Shown: piece by piece, positions 62,593 through 64,000 of the stretch
Layout of the letters: every line of letters begins with the position of its first letter
Numbering within the stretch: position 1 is the stretch's first letter
Assembly (NCBI GenBank): GCA_011754105.1
Contig: JAAKDF010000007.1
Span: 1-64,000, forward strand
Length of the DNA stretch: 64,000 nt
Direction: 5' to 3'
From: Serratia symbiotica
GTDB lineage: Bacteria > Pseudomonadota > Gammaproteobacteria > Enterobacterales > Enterobacteriaceae
Position numbers and translations under genes: made by a program
The notes under the pieces: generated by a model
Seen by the model: only the letters and a program-made list of their open reading frames with translations
The model's database searches: none
Told to the model about the DNA's origin: nothing

Positions 62593-62859
62593 ATGCAAAA
62601 AACTAAATTGAACGAAATGCTTGAATTCCCCTGCCCGTTTACCTACAAAGTGATGGGGCTAGCACAACCGGAGTTGGTTAACCAAGTAGTTGAAGTGGTG
62701 CAGCGCCACGACCCTGGGCATTATAACCTACAAGTAAAACCAAGCAGCAAAGGCAACTATCACTCTGTTTCTATCACCATTAACGCTACCCATATCGACC
62801 AAGTAGAAACCTTGTACGAAGAGCTGGGCAATCTTGAAATTGTCCGCATGGTGCTGTAA
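62593..62859 (+). CDS. ybeD: UPF0250 family regulator YbeD
   Basis: YbeD is a small ACT-like protein coded before lipB, proposed to affect lipoate metabolism. ATG 62593 ([20 protein letters not shown]) gives 88 residues, E. coli 87, aligned throughout; an open extension to 62551 has no homology. [21 protein letters not shown] near residues 45-65 is the family core. dacA, normally upstream, is replaced by the IS relic. lipB follows after 133 bases. Confidence 0.95.
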   Translation: MQKTKLNEMLEFPCPFTYKVMGLAQPELVNQVVEVVQRHDPGHYNLQVKPSSKGNYHSVSITINATHIDQVETLYEELGNLEIVRMVL

Positions 62860-62992
62860 ATCTGACATAAAGCCTGATTTATCAACCTGGAGCAGCTGAT
62901 GTTGTGCTTGGGATGAACATTTTGAAAATCTAAATGCTGGTCGTAGGTCAGGATGTACGATATAATAACTTTCTCTTTACATAAGCCTGGCG

Positions 62993-63661
62993 ATGACTCT
63001 TTTGCAACCAGACAAGCTCATTTTGCGTCAGTTGGGGCTGCTGCACTATGAGCTGGTACTCCAAGCTATGCATACCTTTACTGAAAGCCGCACCACAACC
63101 ACGCTCGATGAACTTTGGTTGGTGGAGCACGAGCCCGTGTTTACCCAAGGACAGGCCGGTAAGGCGGAACATCTGTTGATGCAAGGAGATATTCCAGTGA
63201 TCCAAAGCGATCGCGGGGGTCAAGTGACCTACCACGGTCCAGGGCAGCAAGTCATGTACGTGATGGTCGATCTGAAACGCAGTAATGTTAGCGTGCGTCA
63301 ATTGATTAGAGTCATAGAAGATACCGTGATCAATACCCTCGCCCATTTTTGCATCGTATCCTGTGCCCACAAGGATGCACCCGGTGTGTATGTCGGGGAG
63401 CAGAAAATCTGTTCATTGGGGCTGCGTATCCGTAAAGGCAGTTCATTCCACGGTCTGGCTCTGAATGTAGCGATGGATCTCAGCCCCTTCGAACGTATAA
63501 ACCCCTGCGGTTCTCCTGGCATGCAGATGATACAAGTCAGTGCGCTGTCACCCCACGTTGGCATTGAAGACGTACACCCAATCCTAGTACAGGAATTTAT
63601 TTATTTACTCGGCTACCAAACAGTAGAACTTCGTAACTGGAATGTCCATGAATATTTATAA
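62993..63661 (+). CDS. lipB: octanoyl-[acyl-carrier-protein]:protein N-octanoyltransferase
   Basis: LipB transfers octanoate from ACP to lipoyl domains, the first step of lipoate synthesis. 222 residues (E. coli 213). [17 protein letters not shown] near residue 70 is the signature, the catalytic Lys is in [17 protein letters not shown] near 135-150 and the catalytic Cys in [10 protein letters not shown] near 170. The C-terminal part is less conserved. lipA, the next enzyme, would be expected downstream but does not begin in the remaining 339 bases as far as I can recognise. Confidence 0.95.
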   Translation: MTLLQPDKLILRQLGLLHYELVLQAMHTFTESRTTTTLDELWLVEHEPVFTQGQAGKAEHLLMQGDIPVIQSDRGGQVTYHGPGQQVMYVMVDLKRSNVSVRQLIRVIEDTVINTLAHFCIVSCAHKDAPGVYVGEQKICSLGLRIRKGSSFHGLALNVAMDLSPFERINPCGSPGMQMIQVSALSPHVGIEDVHPILVQEFIYLLGYQTVELRNWNVHEYL

Positions 63662-63694
63662 AAACATTTATTTTTATAAATTTAAGCGCTATTT

Positions 63695-63919
63695 TTGCCT
63701 TTTCTAATCATATCAAAAATCAATATTTATGATCTAACAAAATTAAATAGTTGCATGATGATTTTTAACAAAATCAGACAGCTCGGTACCATAATGATCG
63801 AGGTAAAGGATGGACGACAATTGCAATTTGACACGGTAATCAATAGAAGCTACATTAAATCTGCACCTGCAAAGTCAATGGCTAGGACTGCAAACCAGCC
63901 GGATCTCACCGCGACATAA
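63695..63919 (+). CDS. 74-codon open frame of unknown identity
   Basis: The frame reads KINIYDLTKLNSCMMIFNKI, then RQLGTIMIEVKDGRQLQFDT, then SAPAKSMARTANQPDLTAT. Possible starts are 63695 and internal ATG codons near 63755. The pattern of a short hydrophobic start followed by KIRQLG faintly recalls TatA/TatE (FGTKKLRTLG), and tatE lies beyond lipA in E. coli, so a decayed tatE is conceivable. No convincing ribosome site. Low confidence that it is translated. Confidence 0.25.
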   Translation: MPFLIISKINIYDLTKLNSCMMIFNKIRQLGTIMIEVKDGRQLQFDTVINRSYIKSAPAKSMARTANQPDLTAT

Positions 63920-64000
63920 TGATACGCCGCGAGTGTGTTTTTTATGGTGCAATTCAGCAACATATCAATGGTAGGCTAAATGAAAAAGCCGCAATTCTCA

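Noticed and set aside
63695..63919. tatE gene
   Set aside because: Only a faint hydrophobic-then-KIRQLG pattern; kept as an unidentified frame.

Overview
The window reads as a stretch of a gamma-proteobacterial (Enterobacterales, Serratia-like) chromosome in active genome decay. Gene order follows the Escherichia coli/Serratia backbone (speB-tktA-epd-pgk-fbaA-mscS-yggE-argP-rpiA-serA-fau-6S RNA-zapA-ygfB-pepP-ubiH-ubiI, yqfA-ygfZ-sdhE-ygfX-xerD-dsbC-recJ-prfB-lysS, the his operon, gnd, an O-antigen locus, yegH-asmA-dcd-udk, hns, ybeD-lipB). About a third of the expected genes are broken by stops, frameshifts or deletions, and several deleted copies of one IS5/IS903-type element are scattered through it. 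This pattern fits a host-restricted symbiont such as Serratia symbiotica. That name is inference from family resemblance; no database search was possible.

Layout. 1-860: tail of an rRNA operon (5S, tRNA-Thr) followed by relics of a second 5S gene, a tRNA-Asp and a P4-type integrase. 0.9-12.7 kb: central carbon genes tktA, pgk, fbaA and rpiA are intact, while speB, epd, mscS, yggE, argP and serA are broken. 12.7-19.4 kb: 6S RNA is retained between broken fau and zapA; pepP, ubiH and ubiI are intact; gcvTHP is absent; yqfA is a fragment. 19.7-27.7 kb: ygfZ, sdhE, dsbC, recJ, prfB (programmed frameshift) and lysS are intact; ygfX and xerD are broken. 27.8-31.3 kb: an eroded island next to a dead tRNA-Gly, with a P4 integrase relic, a collapsed acrRAB locus that keeps its AcrR operator, and an IS copy.

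31.4-38.8 kb: a complete, tightly overlapping his operon (hisL-GDCBHAFI) with attenuator and a shared terminator facing gnd. 38.8-54.6 kb: gnd and, all on the minus strand, an ABC-transporter-type O-antigen locus: manC-manB-wzm-wzt-methyltransferase-giant three-domain glycosyltransferase-gmd-rmd(pseudogene)-wbdB-wbdC, preceded by a degenerate JUMPstart/ops element. It looks like an E. coli O8/O9 polymannose locus into which a GDP-D-rhamnose module was inserted, and the last enzyme of that module is now dead. 55-64 kb: an IS scar with intact target duplication, yegH, asmA, dcd, udk, an IS fragment, hns with an expanded linker repeat, another IS relic, ybeD and lipB.

Two window-wide themes stand out. 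(1) Short tandem duplications (7-20 bp units) recur inside or at the ends of genes (speB, yggE, zapA/6S region, ygfB, hisC, hns), sometimes harmless and sometimes gene-killing. (2) Regulatory sites often outlive or decay separately from the genes they served (AcrR operator retained, ops element degenerate, 6S RNA retained).
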